Source of the DNA: Bordetella genomosp. 5
GTDB lineage: Bacteria; Pseudomonadota; Gammaproteobacteria; Burkholderiales; Burkholderiaceae_B
Assembly (NCBI RefSeq): GCF_002261475.1
Contig: NZ_NEVN01000008.1
Span: 124,001 to 188,000, forward strand
Reading direction: 5' to 3'
Length of the DNA: 64,000 bases
This document shows, piece by piece, positions 9,461 through 20,773 of the stretch. A program made the translations under genes and the position numbers. How positions within the stretch are numbered: position 1 is the first letter of the stretch; each line of letters opens with the position of its first letter. The notes under the pieces were generated by a model. The model ran no database searches and had not been told where the DNA came from. It worked only from the letters and a program-made list of their open reading frames with translations.

Positions 9461-11374
9461 TTGCTGAATTTCATGAAGCGCACGTTGATCGCCGCCAGCC
9501 TGATTGGCGCGGCCGCCGGTGCGGCTGCCCAGCCGCCGCGCGCCTATCCCCTGAAAGACTTCTTCCGCAACCCCGAGCGCGGCGCGTTCCGCCTGGCCGA
9601 CGACGGCCGCACGCTCGGCTTCATGCAACCGGTCAGCGTCGACGGCAGCCCGCCGCGCATGAACATCTATGTGCAACCGCTCGTCGATGGCAAGCCGCAG
9701 GGCGAGGCCCGCAAGCTCACCAGCGAAAGCGCGCGCGATATCAGCAACTACTTCTGGAAGGGCTCCGACGTCGTGCTCTACCAGAAGGACTTCGGCGGCG
9801 ACGAAAACTTCCACGTCGTGGCGGTCAACACCAAGACCGGCCAGGTGACCGACCTCACCCCCTACGACGGCGTGCGCGCCGGCATCGAAGACGACCTGCC
9901 CGACGATCCCGATCATGTGCTGATCGGCCACAACCACCGCGATCCCGAAGTCTTCGACGTGTACCGCGTCAACGTGCGTACCGGTGCCGCGGTGCTGGTG
10001 GCCCAGAACCCCGGCAACATCGTCGGCTGGCAGACCGATCACGCGGGCAAGGTGCGCGCCGCCATCACCAGCGACGGCCTGAACACCACCCTGCTCTATC
10101 GCGACGACGAGGCCGCGCCGTTCCGCCCGCTCGTCACGACCGACTATCGCAGCAGCGTCAGCCCGATGTTCTTCACGTTCGACGACCGCAAGATGTATGC
10201 GCTGTCGAACCGCGGCCGCGACAAACTCGGGCTGGTCGTGCTCGACCCGGCCAAACCCGATGCCGAAGAGCTGATCTTCGTGCCCGACGAGGTCGATCTC
10301 GACGCCGCCGGCTATTCGCGCAAGCGCAAGGTGCTCACGCTCGCCGCCTACCAGACCGACAAGCCGCAGTACCGCTTCTTCGACAAGCAGACCGAGGCCC
10401 TTTACGGCAAACTGCAGGCGCACCTGGCCGGCTACGACTTCGCCCTGCAGGGCTGGAACCGCGAAGAAGACACCTTCATCGTGGCCGCCTACAACGACCG
10501 CACGCCCGGCTCGCGCTATCTGTACAGCGCCGCCACCGACACGCTCACGAAGCTGGCCGACATCAACCCGGCCATCCCCGAGGCCGACATGGCGCCGGTC
10601 AAGCCCATCAGCTACACCTCGCGCGACGGCCTCACGATCCACGGCTACCTCACCTTGCCGGTCGGACGCGATCCGCGCAACCTGCCTTGCATCGTCAATC
10701 CGCACGGCGGCCCGTGGGCCCGCGACGGCTGGGGCTACAACCCCGAGGTGCAGTTCCTGGCCAACCGCGGCTTCTGCGTGCTGCAGATGAACTTCCGCGG
10801 CTCGACCGGCTATGGCCGCAAGTTCTGGGAAGCGAGCTTCGGCCAATGGGGCCTGGCCATGCAGGACGACATCACCGATGGCGTCAAATGGCTGATCGAT
10901 CAGGGCATCGCCGATCCGAAGCGCATCGGCATCTATGGCGCGAGCTACGGTGGCTATGCCACGCTGGCCGGCGTGACCTTCACGCCCGACCTCTACGCCG
11001 CCGCGGTCGACTACGTGGGCGTCTCGAACCTGTTCACGTTCATGCAGACCATCCCGCCCTACTGGAAGCCCATGCTCGAAAAGATGCAAGACATGGTGGG
11101 CGATCCCGAGCGCGACCGCGAGCGTCTGACCGCGACTTCGCCCGCGCTGCATGTCGACCGGATCACCACGCCGCTGTTCATCGCCCAGGGCGCCAAGGAT
11201 CCGCGCGTCAACAAGGCCGAGAGCGATCAGGTCGTCGAAGCCCTCAAGAAGCGCGGCGTCGAGGTCGAGTACATGGTCAAGGAAAACGAAGGCCACGGCT
11301 TCCACAACGACGAGAACAAGTTCGAGTTCTACGAAGCCATGGAAAAATTCCTGACCACGCATCTCAAGCCCTGA
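9461..11374 (+). CDS. S9 family prolyl oligopeptidase, probably periplasmic
   Basis: A 637-residue serine peptidase of the prolyl oligopeptidase/acylaminoacyl peptidase type. An N-terminal signal peptide ([20 protein letters not shown]) precedes a beta-propeller, and the C-terminal alpha/beta-hydrolase domain contains the nucleophile motif GASYGG near residue 494 and the histidine of EGHGFH near the end. The TTG at 9461 is preferred because GGAGG lies five bases upstream; the ATG at 9473 is the alternative and removes four residues. The cleaved substrate is unknown. A strong terminator follows. Confidence 0.86.
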   Translation: MLNFMKRTLIAASLIGAAAGAAAQPPRAYPLKDFFRNPERGAFRLADDGRTLGFMQPVSVDGSPPRMNIYVQPLVDGKPQGEARKLTSESARDISNYFWKGSDVVLYQKDFGGDENFHVVAVNTKTGQVTDLTPYDGVRAGIEDDLPDDPDHVLIGHNHRDPEVFDVYRVNVRTGAAVLVAQNPGNIVGWQTDHAGKVRAAITSDGLNTTLLYRDDEAAPFRPLVTTDYRSSVSPMFFTFDDRKMYALSNRGRDKLGLVVLDPAKPDAEELIFVPDEVDLDAAGYSRKRKVLTLAAYQTDKPQYRFFDKQTEALYGKLQAHLAGYDFALQGWNREEDTFIVAAYNDRTPGSRYLYSAATDTLTKLADINPAIPEADMAPVKPISYTSRDGLTIHGYLTLPVGRDPRNLPCIVNPHGGPWARDGWGYNPEVQFLANRGFCVLQMNFRGSTGYGRKFWEASFGQWGLAMQDDITDGVKWLIDQGIADPKRIGIYGASYGGYATLAGVTFTPDLYAAAVDYVGVSNLFTFMQTIPPYWKPMLEKMQDMVGDPERDRERLTATSPALHVDRITTPLFIAQGAKDPRVNKAESDQVVEALKKRGVEVEYMVKENEGHGFHNDENKFEFYEAMEKFLTTHLKP

Positions 11375-11388
11375 TTGCCATGGGCGTC

Positions 11389-11428
11389 CACGGGCCGGAC
11401 ACCACCGTCCGGCCCGTGATCAATTTTT
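11389..11428 (+). terminator. Rho-independent terminator after the S9 peptidase
   Basis: A perfect 12-base stem (CACGGGCCGGAC paired with GTCCGGCCCGTG, six-base loop) is followed by ATCAATTTTT, 14 bases after the stop codon. Confidence 0.85.
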
Positions 11429-11605
11429 GCGCAGGGCAGGCGTGACGCCGCGTTCCGACGCGCGCCTCGCCTCCCCCGGGCGCCCGGCCCCGGCCGCCTG
11501 CGCCTCGTCCCTGTATTTCTCCGCCGTCACGCCGGGCATGTTTGGTTACTGAAACCTTCAGGCCCGACCAACGGTCTATGCGGTTCTGCCCTAGAATCGG
11601 CTCCG

Positions 11606-14251
11606 ATGAAAAACCCTGAGCATTCCCCCAACAGCGCGGGCCGCGCCTGGTCGCGCGCCCGCATCAAGCAGTGGGCCATCCGCGCCGCCGTGGCGATGGC
11701 CGGCCTCGGCCTGTGCGGCGCGATCGCGATCGGCCTGGCCCTGGCGCTGGCCTGGCCCAGCCTGCCCGAGCTGCACGCCATGACCGATTACCGGCCGCGC
11801 GTGCCGCTGCGCATCTACACGGCCGACAAGGTCTTGATCGGAGAATTCGGCGAAGAGCACCGCAACGTGCTGCGCGCCGACGAGATTCCGCAGGTCATGA
11901 AGCAGGCCGTGCTGGCCGCCGAAGACGACGGCTTCTATCACCACAATGGCGTGGACTGGGCCGGCATGACCCGCGCGGTGCTCGCCAATCTGGTGAGCAT
12001 GGCCAAGGCGCAGGGCGGCAGCACCATCACCATGCAGGTCGCGCGCAACTTCTATCTCTCGTCGGAGAAGACCTATTCGCGCAAGTTCTACGAGCTGCTG
12101 CTGACCTTCAAGATCGAGTCCGAGCTCACCAAGGATCAGATCCTCGAGCTCTACATGAACCAGATTTATCTGGGTCATCGCGCGTACGGCTTCGCGGCCG
12201 CGTCGCGCACCTACTTCGGCAAGCCGCTCTCCGAGGTCACGCCCGCCGAGGCCGCCATGCTGGCCGGCATTCCGAAGGCGCCCTCGCGCTCGAACCCGAT
12301 CACCAACTTCGGCCGGGCCCAGACGCGCCAGCACTACGTGATCAACCGCATGCAGACGCTCGGCTACATCACCGCCGAGCAGGCGCAGGCCGCGCGCGAC
12401 GAGCAGATTTCGGTGCGCGGCTCCGAGGGTGGACCGGCGCGCGGCTTCGCGGTGCACGGCGAATACCCCGCCGAACTGGTGCGTCAGCTGATGTACGGTG
12501 TCTTCCAGGAAGAGGCCTACACCCGCGGCATCAATGTCTACACCACGATCGATTCCAAGGCCCAGCAGGACGCCTACGTCGCCGTGCGCGACAACGTGCT
12601 GGCGTACACGCGCCGCGCCGCCTATCCGGGCCCGGAAGACCAGATCGACCTGCCCGACGGGGTCGAGAACGATCCGCAGGCCTTCGACGAGATCATCGAC
12701 GGCGTCCAGGACAAGGCGCCCGACAGCGGCGAGCTGTACTCGGGCGTGGTGCTGTCTGCCAGCCCCACCGAGATCAAGGTGGCGCGCAGCGCCCGCGAGA
12801 TCCTCACGATCGACGACAAGAAGGCGCTGGCCGTCGTGGCGCGGGCGCTCGCGCCCAATGCCAAGGACGACCTGCGCATCCGCCGCGGCTCGGTCGTTTA
12901 CGTGCACAAGACCGGCGACACCTGGGAAGTGATCAACATGCCGGCGCTGCAGGCCGCGCTGATCACGCTCGACCCGCAGGACGGCGGCATCCGCGCCATG
13001 ATCGGCGGCTTCGATTTCTATCGCGGCTCGTTCAACCGGGTGACGCAGGCCTGGCGCCAGCCCGGCTCGAACATCAAGCCCTTCATTTACGCCGCGGCGC
13101 TCGAGCGCGGCCTGACCCCGGGCACGCAGATCTCCGATCAGCCTTTCATGCTGACCGCCGCCCAGACCGGGTCGCGCGACTGGACGCCCAAGAACGACGG
13201 CAATCAGTACGAGCCCATGCTCACCTTGCGCGAGGGCCTGTACCGCTCGAAAAACATGGTGTCGATCCGGATCCTGCAGGCCATCACGCCGCAGTACGGC
13301 CAGGACTACCTGACCCGCTTCGGCTTCGAAAAAGAGCGCTGGCCCGCCGTGCTGCCGATGGCGCTGGGCGCCGGCGCCGCCACGCCGCTGCAGGTGGCGA
13401 ACGCCTATGGCGTGTTCGCCAACGGCGGCTTCCGCGTCACGCCCTATCTCATCAACACCGTGACCGATAGCGCGGGCAAGGTGCTGATGCAGGCCGAACC
13501 CGTGAAGGCGGGCGACGAAACCCACCGCGCGATCGATCCGCGCACGGCCTGGCTGATGAACGACATCCTGCGCGATGCCACCACCAAGGGCACCGGCGCG
13601 CGCGCCTCGCGCACGCTCAAGCGCACGGACATCGGCGGCAAGACCGGCACCACCAACGACGCCGTGGACGTGTGGTTCTCGGGCTTCAACCAGCACATGG
13701 TCACCACGGTCTGGATGGGCTTCGACCGCCCTCGCCCGCTCGGCAGCAACGAGTTCGGCAGTGGCCTGGCGCTGTCCGCCTGGCTGGACTTCGCCCAGCC
13801 CTACCTGAAAGACAAGCCGCAGACCCCGCCGCCACCCCGGCCGCAGGGCCTGATCGCCGCCAACGGCGACCTGTACTTCTCCGAGTTCCCGCCGGGACAG
13901 GCCGTCGCCGCGCTCGACCTCTCGTCGGGCGATCAGCTCACCGACTTCCTGAACAACATGCGGCCCAGCGACAACGCGCCCACGCGCGTGAATCCGCTGC
14001 CGGGGCAGCCCGCCGCGCCTTCCGGCGCCGGCCAGCCGCCGCAGCCCATGAGCGTGCCGGGCACCGGCGCGGCGCCCAACGGCGCTGGCCCGGTGAGCAG
14101 CACGCCGATGGGAGGCCAAGCGGCCGACGGCACGCCCGCCGCCTTCCCCGCGATCCCCGTGCCGCGCGCCGACGGCCCCGCGGCCCAGGCGTCGCCGGTA
14201 TCGACCACGCCCGTCACGACCGGCGGCGGCCTCACCGCGCGTCCGCTCTGA
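11606..14251 (+). CDS. mrcA: Penicillin-binding protein 1A (bifunctional transglycosylase/transpeptidase)
   Basis: An 881-residue class A PBP that polymerises and crosslinks peptidoglycan. A single transmembrane helix lies at residues 30-52. The GT51 domain follows with EDDGFYHHNGVD (catalytic Glu106) and GGSTITMQ. An OB-like insert with GSVVYVHK typical of PBP1A comes next. The transpeptidase domain has SNIK (active serine near 488), SKN and KTGTTND near 678. The last roughly 100 residues are a proline/glycine/alanine-rich tail without a domain, which makes the protein longer than many PBP1A homologues. It stands alone between two terminators. Confidence 0.94.
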   Translation: MKNPEHSPNSAGRAWSRARIKQWAIRAAVAMAGLGLCGAIAIGLALALAWPSLPELHAMTDYRPRVPLRIYTADKVLIGEFGEEHRNVLRADEIPQVMKQAVLAAEDDGFYHHNGVDWAGMTRAVLANLVSMAKAQGGSTITMQVARNFYLSSEKTYSRKFYELLLTFKIESELTKDQILELYMNQIYLGHRAYGFAAASRTYFGKPLSEVTPAEAAMLAGIPKAPSRSNPITNFGRAQTRQHYVINRMQTLGYITAEQAQAARDEQISVRGSEGGPARGFAVHGEYPAELVRQLMYGVFQEEAYTRGINVYTTIDSKAQQDAYVAVRDNVLAYTRRAAYPGPEDQIDLPDGVENDPQAFDEIIDGVQDKAPDSGELYSGVVLSASPTEIKVARSAREILTIDDKKALAVVARALAPNAKDDLRIRRGSVVYVHKTGDTWEVINMPALQAALITLDPQDGGIRAMIGGFDFYRGSFNRVTQAWRQPGSNIKPFIYAAALERGLTPGTQISDQPFMLTAAQTGSRDWTPKNDGNQYEPMLTLREGLYRSKNMVSIRILQAITPQYGQDYLTRFGFEKERWPAVLPMALGAGAATPLQVANAYGVFANGGFRVTPYLINTVTDSAGKVLMQAEPVKAGDETHRAIDPRTAWLMNDILRDATTKGTGARASRTLKRTDIGGKTGTTNDAVDVWFSGFNQHMVTTVWMGFDRPRPLGSNEFGSGLALSAWLDFAQPYLKDKPQTPPPPRPQGLIAANGDLYFSEFPPGQAVAALDLSSGDQLTDFLNNMRPSDNAPTRVNPLPGQPAAPSGAGQPPQPMSVPGTGAAPNGAGPVSSTPMGGQAADGTPAAFPAIPVPRADGPAAQASPVSTTPVTTGGGLTARPL

Positions 14252-14264
14252 TCGGCCTTCGCGT

Positions 14265-14304
14265 CAAAAAATGCCCGCCGGGTTCGCACCCGGCGGGCAT
14301 TTTT
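14265..14304. terminator. Bidirectional terminator between mrcA and the phosphatase gene
   Basis: A perfect 13-base stem ATGCCCGCCGGGT / ACCCGGCGGGCAT with a TCGC loop is flanked by six A residues on the left and five T residues on the right, so it can serve both convergent genes. Confidence 0.92.
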
Positions 14305-14341
14305 CCATTCAGCGCCCCCCTGACCGGCGCGCGTGCGCGCC

Positions 14342-15106
14342 TCAGCCGTGCACGACGGGCCGCGGCCAGGCCGACAGGGCCTGCAAATCCAGCAAGGTGA
14401 AGTAGCCGTGCGGCTGCCAGCCTTCGGTATCGATGTGATAGACGTTGCCCAGCGCCAGCGGCTCGGGCACGGGCGTATGCCCCGCCACCACCGCCCGTAC
14501 GCCCGCCACGCCGCTGCTGTCGCGCAGGGCCAGCCGCTCGCGTGACCATTGGCAGGTGGCGCGCGTGCGGCGCCTGCGCGTCAGAAAGCGGCCCGGCAGA
14601 TTGTCCCAGTGGCTGACCGGACTGTCGGCATGCAGCACCGCCACGATCCCCATCGGCGTCGGCACTTCGATCACGACGGGCAGACGCGCGTAACGCGCGG
14701 CGAGTTCGCGCTGCCGGGCGGGCGGCAGATCGATGAACCAGCCGCCGCCATACCGGCGCCAGCTCTCCAGTTCCACCCGCCCGGTGCGCACGTGGCGGAT
14801 CGCGTAATCCTCGTGATTGCCCTGCACCGCATGGAACCAGGGCTCGTCCAGCCAGTCGAGCGAGGCTTCGTTCTCGGGGCCGCGATCGACCAGATCGCCG
14901 ACCGAAAACAGCCGGTCGCGCGCGGGATCGAATCCCATGCGATCGAGCGCCGTGCGCAGCCGCGAGAAATGGCCATGGATATCGCCCACGGCGAAATCCC
15001 GCCCTTCGGTATTGGGCGGCACGCGCTGCACCACGGGGCAGGCGGCGTCGGCGGAAAGAGGGTCGGAAGGGGCCGGGATGGCCGGGGTCTGCAGGGCGTC
15101 GGTCAT
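14342..15106 (-). CDS. Metallophosphatase, serine/threonine phosphatase-like (PrpA/ApaH type)
   Basis: A 254-residue calcineurin-like phosphoesterase. The three metal-binding motifs are in order: GDIHGH near residue 40, GDLVDRG near 68 and GNHED near 96, with a late GHTP motif near 214. Spacing resembles the lambda phosphatase/PrpA group. The start MTDALQ was chosen over an in-frame ATG 57 bases upstream; neither has a strong ribosome binding site, so the N-terminus is uncertain. The substrate could be phosphoprotein or dinucleotide polyphosphate. It is convergent with mrcA and divergent from the PepSY gene. Confidence 0.82.
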   Translation of the reverse strand: MTDALQTPAIPAPSDPLSADAACPVVQRVPPNTEGRDFAVGDIHGHFSRLRTALDRMGFDPARDRLFSVGDLVDRGPENEASLDWLDEPWFHAVQGNHEDYAIRHVRTGRVELESWRRYGGGWFIDLPPARQRELAARYARLPVVIEVPTPMGIVAVLHADSPVSHWDNLPGRFLTRRRRTRATCQWSRERLALRDSSGVAGVRAVVAGHTPVPEPLALGNVYHIDTEGWQPHGYFTLLDLQALSAWPRPVVHG

Positions 15107-15254
15107 GACGGATGAGGCCGGCACGCGGCCGGAACAGCGGTGAGTTTGCGGCATGCGCGCCACAAAAAGACCGGGGCGCGCCAGCGTTCCATGGTAACGC
15201 CGCTCGCGGCGCGAGGCGAATCGCCGATCGCTCGCCGCGATGCACTAGAATTCT

Positions 15255-15273
15255 GAGAATAACTATTATTCCC
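15255..15273. promoter_or_regulatory. Fur-like box upstream of the PepSY gene
   Basis: GAATAACTATTATTC is a perfect inverted repeat of GAATAA / TTATTC around three bases, resembling the 7-1-7 Fur site. It lies about 35 bases before the PepSY gene start in an otherwise GC-rich region. Confidence 0.55.
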
Positions 15274-15307
15274 GGTCGAAACACGTCCCCCGGTCCGCTC
15301 GCATCCC

Positions 15308-16483
15308 ATGACAAACGCCGCCCGCATCAAAACCTGGTACCTGGTCCACAAATGGACCAGCCTCGTCTGTACCGTCTTTCTCCTCATCATCTGCCTCACC
15401 GGGCTGCCGCTGATCTTTCACCACGAGATCGAACACTGGCTCGACGAAGGCAAGCCGATCGTCGAGATGCCGGCCGACACGCCGCTCGCCAGCCTCGACA
15501 AGGTCGAGGCCACGGCCCGGGCGCTGTATCCCAACGAAGTCGTCGACTACCTGTTTCTCGACGCCGAGGAGCCGCAGGCCTACGTCGGCATGGCGCCCAC
15601 GCCGGGCGAAGGCATCGCCAAGGGGCACGCCGTGCGCGTCGACACGCGGACGGCAGGGGTCCTGCACGACGGGCCGCTATATTCGGAAGACAAGTTCTCG
15701 TTCATGGGGATCATGCTCGCGCTGCACGTGGACCTGTTCGCCGGTCTGCCGGGCGAGCTGTTCCTCGGTTTCATGGGCCTGCTGTTCTGCATCGCCATCG
15801 TCTCCGGCGTGGTGCTCTACGGCCCGTTCATGAAGAAGCTGGAGTTCGGCACGGTGCGCGCGTCGCGCTCCACGCGCCTTAAATGGCTCGACCTGCACAA
15901 CATGCTGGGTATCGTGACGCTGGTGTGGGCCTTCGTGGTCGGGGTCACCGGCGTCATCAACGAGCTGTCCACGCCGCTGTTCCGCATGTGGCAGGCCAAC
16001 GAACTCACCGCGCTGGTCGCGCCGTTCCAGGGCAAGCCGGTGCCGACCCAGGTCGCCGCGCCGCAGCGCGTCGCCGAAACCGCGCTTGCCGCGGTGCCAG
16101 GCAGCAAGCTCACCACGATCGCCTATCCCGGCAACGCCTTCGGCAGTCCGCATCACTTCATCGTCTGGCTGCGCGGCGACACGCCGCTCACCTCGAAGAT
16201 GAACACCCCTGTCCTGGTCGATGCCGTCAGCGGCGATCTGGTCAAGGTGGCGCACATGCCCTGGTACCTCACCGCGCTCGAGCTTTCGCGTCCGCTGCAC
16301 TTCGGTGACTACGCGGGCCTTCCGCTCAAGATCATCTGGGCGCTGCTGGATCTGATCACGATCGTCGTGCTGGTCAGCGGCCTCTATCTCTGGCTCGCCC
16401 GCCGCAAAGCCACCGAGGCGCGCGTGGCCGAGTTGATCCGCAAGCATCAACAGGCGGCCGAGCCGCAAAGGACGCCCGCATGA
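15308..16483 (+). CDS. PepSY-associated TM protein, putative siderophore/iron reductase
   Basis: A 391-residue inner-membrane protein with four predicted transmembrane helices (about residues 14-38, 140-178, 195-222, 335-365) and PepSY-like periplasmic segments between them. Histidines lie in or near the helices (HKW near 14, HHE near 38, LHVD near 139, LHN near 197). Members of this family near ferric-siderophore receptors have been assigned ferric reductase roles; applying that here is inference, strengthened by the Fur-like box directly upstream. The next small gene overlaps its stop by four bases, so the two are translationally coupled. Confidence 0.84.
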   Translation: MTNAARIKTWYLVHKWTSLVCTVFLLIICLTGLPLIFHHEIEHWLDEGKPIVEMPADTPLASLDKVEATARALYPNEVVDYLFLDAEEPQAYVGMAPTPGEGIAKGHAVRVDTRTAGVLHDGPLYSEDKFSFMGIMLALHVDLFAGLPGELFLGFMGLLFCIAIVSGVVLYGPFMKKLEFGTVRASRSTRLKWLDLHNMLGIVTLVWAFVVGVTGVINELSTPLFRMWQANELTALVAPFQGKPVPTQVAAPQRVAETALAAVPGSKLTTIAYPGNAFGSPHHFIVWLRGDTPLTSKMNTPVLVDAVSGDLVKVAHMPWYLTALELSRPLHFGDYAGLPLKIIWALLDLITIVVLVSGLYLWLARRKATEARVAELIRKHQQAAEPQRTPA

Positions 16484-16665
16484 CCCCGCGCCAACGCTTT
16501 CTGTTCGTCTGGGGCATGCCCATCCTGCTCGGCATCCTGAGCACCTTCGGCCTGCTGGCCGCCCTGCTCGGCACCGGCGTGTGGCATTGGGCCTCGTGGG
16601 CCTCGCTCACGTGGCTGCTGGTGGTGATGGCACGCTTCTGGATCATTCCGCGCCAGCCGCGCTGA
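16480..16665 (+). CDS. Small two-helix membrane protein coupled to the PepSY gene
   Basis: A 61-residue protein with two hydrophobic helices (about residues 8-30 and 36-54) joined by GTGVWHWAS and ending in basic residues. Its ATG overlaps the stop of the PepSY gene (ATGA), which argues that it is real and made in step with it. The function is unknown; a partner or assembly role for the PepSY protein is a reasonable guess. A terminator follows 20 bases after its stop. Confidence 0.75.
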   Translation: MTPRQRFLFVWGMPILLGILSTFGLLAALLGTGVWHWASWASLTWLLVVMARFWIIPRQPR

Positions 16666-16680
16666 GCGGCACCGCTGCAC

Positions 16681-16706
16681 AAAAAACGGCCCCTCGGGGC
16701 CGTTTT
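16681..16706. terminator. Terminator after the PepSY operon
   Basis: Stem ACGGCCCC / GGGGCCGT with a two-base loop lies between six A residues and TTTT, so it could act in both directions for the convergent PepSY and aldo/keto reductase genes. Confidence 0.85.
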
Positions 16707-16723
16707 GCATGAGTGCTGCCGGC

Positions 16724-17704
<981 letters not shown>

Positions 17705-17754
17705 GGTGGCTCTCGAAAGCGCCGCGCCGGCGGGCGCGGCCGGTTGGAATGGAA

Positions 17755-18582
17755 TCAGCCCTTGAACCGCGCGGGATCCGGACCGAGCCGGCCGCCTTCC
17801 GGGATGGCGTCGATCGCGGCCATGTCGTCGGCAGTGAGCTCGAAGCCGAACACATCGATGTTGGCGGCGATGCGCGCCGGCGTGACGGACTTGGGGATCA
17901 CGATGAAGCCGCTCTGCAGATGCCAGCGCAGGATGACCTGAGCGGGCGTCTTGCCCAGGCGCTGCGCGATGCCGGCGATCACCTTGTCGTGCAGGGCCTC
18001 GCCCTGCCCCAGCGGGCTCCACGATTCGGTCGCGATGCCCTGCTCCGCATGGTAGGCACGCAGCTCGCGCTGCGCGAACCCCGGGTGCAGCTCGATCTGA
18101 TTCACCGCCGGCACGACGCCGGTCTGGTCGATCAGCAGTTCGAGGTTTTCGCGGGTGAAGTTGGACACGCCGATCGAACGGGCGCGGCCGTCCTCTTTCA
18201 TCTCGACCATGGCGCGCCAGGCGTCGAGAAATTTGTCGCTGCCCGCGACCGGCCAGTGGATCAGATAGAGATCGACATAGGCCAGGCCGAGCTTCTGCAG
18301 GCTCTCGTCCATGGCGCGCTGCGCCGCGTCGTAGTCGTGCTTGTCGTTCCACAGCTTGGTGGTGACGAAGAGTTCGCGCCGGCCCAGGCCAGCCGCGCGC
18401 AGGCCTTCACCCACGCCCGCCTCGTTGCCGTAGATCGCGGCGGTGTCCACCGAACGGTAGCCGGCATCGAGCGCGGTCTTGACGGCCGCCGATGCCTGCT
18501 CGTTGGGCACCTGCCATACGCCCAGACCCAGCTGCGGCATCTTGTTGCCGTCGTTCAACGTGATTGCGGGGACCTTCGTCAT
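17755..18582 (-). CDS. Aldo/keto reductase, 2,5-diketo-D-gluconate reductase-like
   Basis: A 275-residue aldo/keto reductase of the DkgA/DkgB group. Catalytic tetrad elements are VDTAAIYGNE (Asp and Tyr near 47-52), the lysine of VTTKLWND near 76, and the histidine of LIHWPV near 109. The cofactor loop is VIPKSVTPARI near 232. GGGAGGTGGT directly before the ATG fixes the start. Family members reduce methylglyoxal, diketogluconate and other carbonyls, so the substrate is not settled. It is likely transcribed with the next aldo/keto reductase gene. Its promoter region is shared with the divergent ABC exporter. Confidence 0.88.
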   Translation of the reverse strand: MTKVPAITLNDGNKMPQLGLGVWQVPNEQASAAVKTALDAGYRSVDTAAIYGNEAGVGEGLRAAGLGRRELFVTTKLWNDKHDYDAAQRAMDESLQKLGLAYVDLYLIHWPVAGSDKFLDAWRAMVEMKEDGRARSIGVSNFTRENLELLIDQTGVVPAVNQIELHPGFAQRELRAYHAEQGIATESWSPLGQGEALHDKVIAGIAQRLGKTPAQVILRWHLQSGFIVIPKSVTPARIAANIDVFGFELTADDMAAIDAIPEGGRLGPDPARFKG

Positions 18583-18765
18583 ACCACCTCCCGATTCAGA
18601 TAGACGCAATGCCGGCCCGGCCAGGACGGACCCGGAACCGCCCCCCGCGATGCGCCCTGCGCGGCCTGGGGGTATTGCCCTCGATGATAGCGCCGTGCGG
18701 GATAATGGCCAGAAATCCCCTACTTTGCCCACCGGGCGCGCACGGCGCCCCTTTCGCGCGCCTCC

Positions 18766-20712
18766 ATGTCGTCCTCCGAAACACCCCCGCCACGCAGCAA
18801 TCTCGCCACCTTCCGCACGCTGATGCCGTATCTGTGGCCCAAGGGCGAGACCGGCCTCAAGCTGCGCGTGGTGCTGGCCGTGCTGAGCCTGCTGATCGCC
18901 AAGGCGGCGCTGGTCTACACGCCGATCCTGTACAAGTCGGCCATCGATGCGCTGAGCGCGGGTGCCCCGGGCGCGGTCACGGTGCCGCTGGGCCTGATCC
19001 TCGCCTATGGCGCCGCGCGGGTGCTGTCGCTGTTGTTTTCCGAGCTGCGCGATGCGGTCTTCGCGCGGGTGGCGCAGCATGCCATCCGCGCGGTGGGCCT
19101 GCAGATCTTTCGTCATCTGCACGCCCTCGCGCTGCGCTTTCATCTGGCGCGGCAGACCGGCGGCCTGACGCGGGCGATCGAACGCGGCACGAAGGGCATC
19201 CAGACCCTGCTCACGTTCCTGCTGTTCAACGTGCTGCCCACGTTCTTCGAGATCGGCCTGGTCTGCATCATCCTCTGGAAGCTCTTCGATGGCTGGCTGG
19301 CCCTGGCCACCGGCTCGACCGTCACGCTGTACCTCGCCTATACGCTGGTGGTCACCGAGTGGCGCGCGAAGTTCCGCCGCGCGATGAACGAGACCGACGC
19401 GCAGGCCAACACCAAGGCCATCGAAAGCCTGCTCAACTACGAGACGGTGAAATACTTCGGCAACGAAGAACACGAGGCGCGCCGCTACGACGCCTCGTTG
19501 CGCGACTATGAGCGCGCGGCCGTGCGCAGCCAGGTGAGCCTGTCGATTCTCAATATCGGCCAGGCCGTCATCATCGCCGTCGGTCTCACGCTGGTGATGT
19601 GGATGGCGGCGCAAGGCATCGCCGACGGCCGCTATACGCTGGGCGATTTCGTGCTGGTCAACACCTACCTGCTGCAGCTCTACGACCCGCTGTCGTTCTT
19701 CGGCTTCATCTATCGCGAGATCAAGCAGGCGCTCATCGATATGGAGCGCATGTTCGAGCTGCTGGGCCAGGACCGCGAGGTGGCCGATGCCGCCGGCGCG
19801 GCGGCGCTCGTCACGCGCGGTGGCCGCATCGAGTTCCGCGATGTCTCGTTCGGCTACGACGCGCGCCGACCCATTCTGCAAGGCGTGAGCTTCACCATCG
19901 AGGCGGGCAAGACGGCCGCGGTGGTCGGCACCTCGGGCGCGGGCAAGTCCACGCTGGCGCGTCTGATGTTCCGCTTCTACGACCCGGACGGCGGCGCCAT
20001 CCTCGTCGACGGGCAGGACATACGCCAAGTCACGCAATCCAGCCTGCGCGCCGCCATCGGCGTGGTGCCCCAGGACACGGTGCTGTTCAACGACACCATC
20101 CGCTACAACATCGCCTACGGCCGGCCCGGCGCCAGCCAGGCCGAGGTCGAGCATGCGGCGCGCCTCGCTCACATCCATGATCACATCATGGGCATGCCCG
20201 AGGGCTACGACACCGTCGTCGGCGAGCGCGGCCTCAAACTATCCGGCGGCGAGAAGCAGCGCGTGGCGATCGCGCGCACCATGCTGAAGAACCCCTGCAT
20301 CTTCCTCTTTGACGAAGCCACGAGCGCGCTCGACACCCATACCGAGCGCGAGATCCAGGCCAATCTGCGCGAAGTGAGCACGGGCCGCAGCACGCTGATC
20401 ATCGCGCACCGGCTGTCCACCATCGCCTACGCCGACGAAATCCTGGTGCTGGGCGGCGGCAAGATCCTCGAGCGCGGCCGTCACCACGAGCTGCTGGCAG
20501 CCGGCGGCGTGTACGCCGGCATGTGGTCGCGCCAGCAAGAGAGCGCGCGTCAGGCCGAAGCAGGCGGGGCCGGCACGGCATCCGCTGCGGACGCCGACGC
20601 ACAAGATGGCGCCGACACATCGGATGGCACCGTCGCACCGGATGGCGCCGTTGCGGCACGACCGGGCGAAGCCCCCGGCGAGGTGCCGCCCACCGACGTC
20701 ACCCCGCGCTGA
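18766..20712 (+). CDS. Atm1-type ABC exporter (fused membrane and ATPase domains)
   Basis: A 648-residue half-transporter with six transmembrane helices in residues 30-330 followed by an ATPase domain: Walker [10 protein letters not shown] near 387, signature LSGGEKQ near 493, Walker B CIFLFDEA and the switch histidine of IIAHRLST. The membrane part contains NYETVKYF, which is typical of the Atm1/HMT1 group that exports glutathione or glutathione-metal conjugates. After the ATPase there is a roughly 50-residue acidic, Ala/Gly/Asp-rich tail with repeated DG motifs and no domain. The cargo is inferred from the family only. Confidence 0.91.
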   Translation: MSSSETPPPRSNLATFRTLMPYLWPKGETGLKLRVVLAVLSLLIAKAALVYTPILYKSAIDALSAGAPGAVTVPLGLILAYGAARVLSLLFSELRDAVFARVAQHAIRAVGLQIFRHLHALALRFHLARQTGGLTRAIERGTKGIQTLLTFLLFNVLPTFFEIGLVCIILWKLFDGWLALATGSTVTLYLAYTLVVTEWRAKFRRAMNETDAQANTKAIESLLNYETVKYFGNEEHEARRYDASLRDYERAAVRSQVSLSILNIGQAVIIAVGLTLVMWMAAQGIADGRYTLGDFVLVNTYLLQLYDPLSFFGFIYREIKQALIDMERMFELLGQDREVADAAGAAALVTRGGRIEFRDVSFGYDARRPILQGVSFTIEAGKTAAVVGTSGAGKSTLARLMFRFYDPDGGAILVDGQDIRQVTQSSLRAAIGVVPQDTVLFNDTIRYNIAYGRPGASQAEVEHAARLAHIHDHIMGMPEGYDTVVGERGLKLSGGEKQRVAIARTMLKNPCIFLFDEATSALDTHTEREIQANLREVSTGRSTLIIAHRLSTIAYADEILVLGGGKILERGRHHELLAAGGVYAGMWSRQQESARQAEAGGAGTASAADADAQDGADTSDGTVAPDGAVAARPGEAPGEVPPTDVTPR

Positions 20713-20773
20713 CGCGGGCAGGCATTACACTGCCCGCTGTTGCGCCTCAGCCTAGACTTATTCCCTGCCCGCC

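Noticed and set aside
11591-14119. 842-codon open frame antisense to mrcA
   Set aside because: Shadow of PBP1A; composition is His/Gly/Val/Arg repeats with no domain.
18603-20184. Long N-terminal extension of the second aldo/keto reductase frame across the ABC exporter
   Set aside because: Family members start at MTKVPAITL, which has its own GGAGG; the extension is antisense to the exporter.
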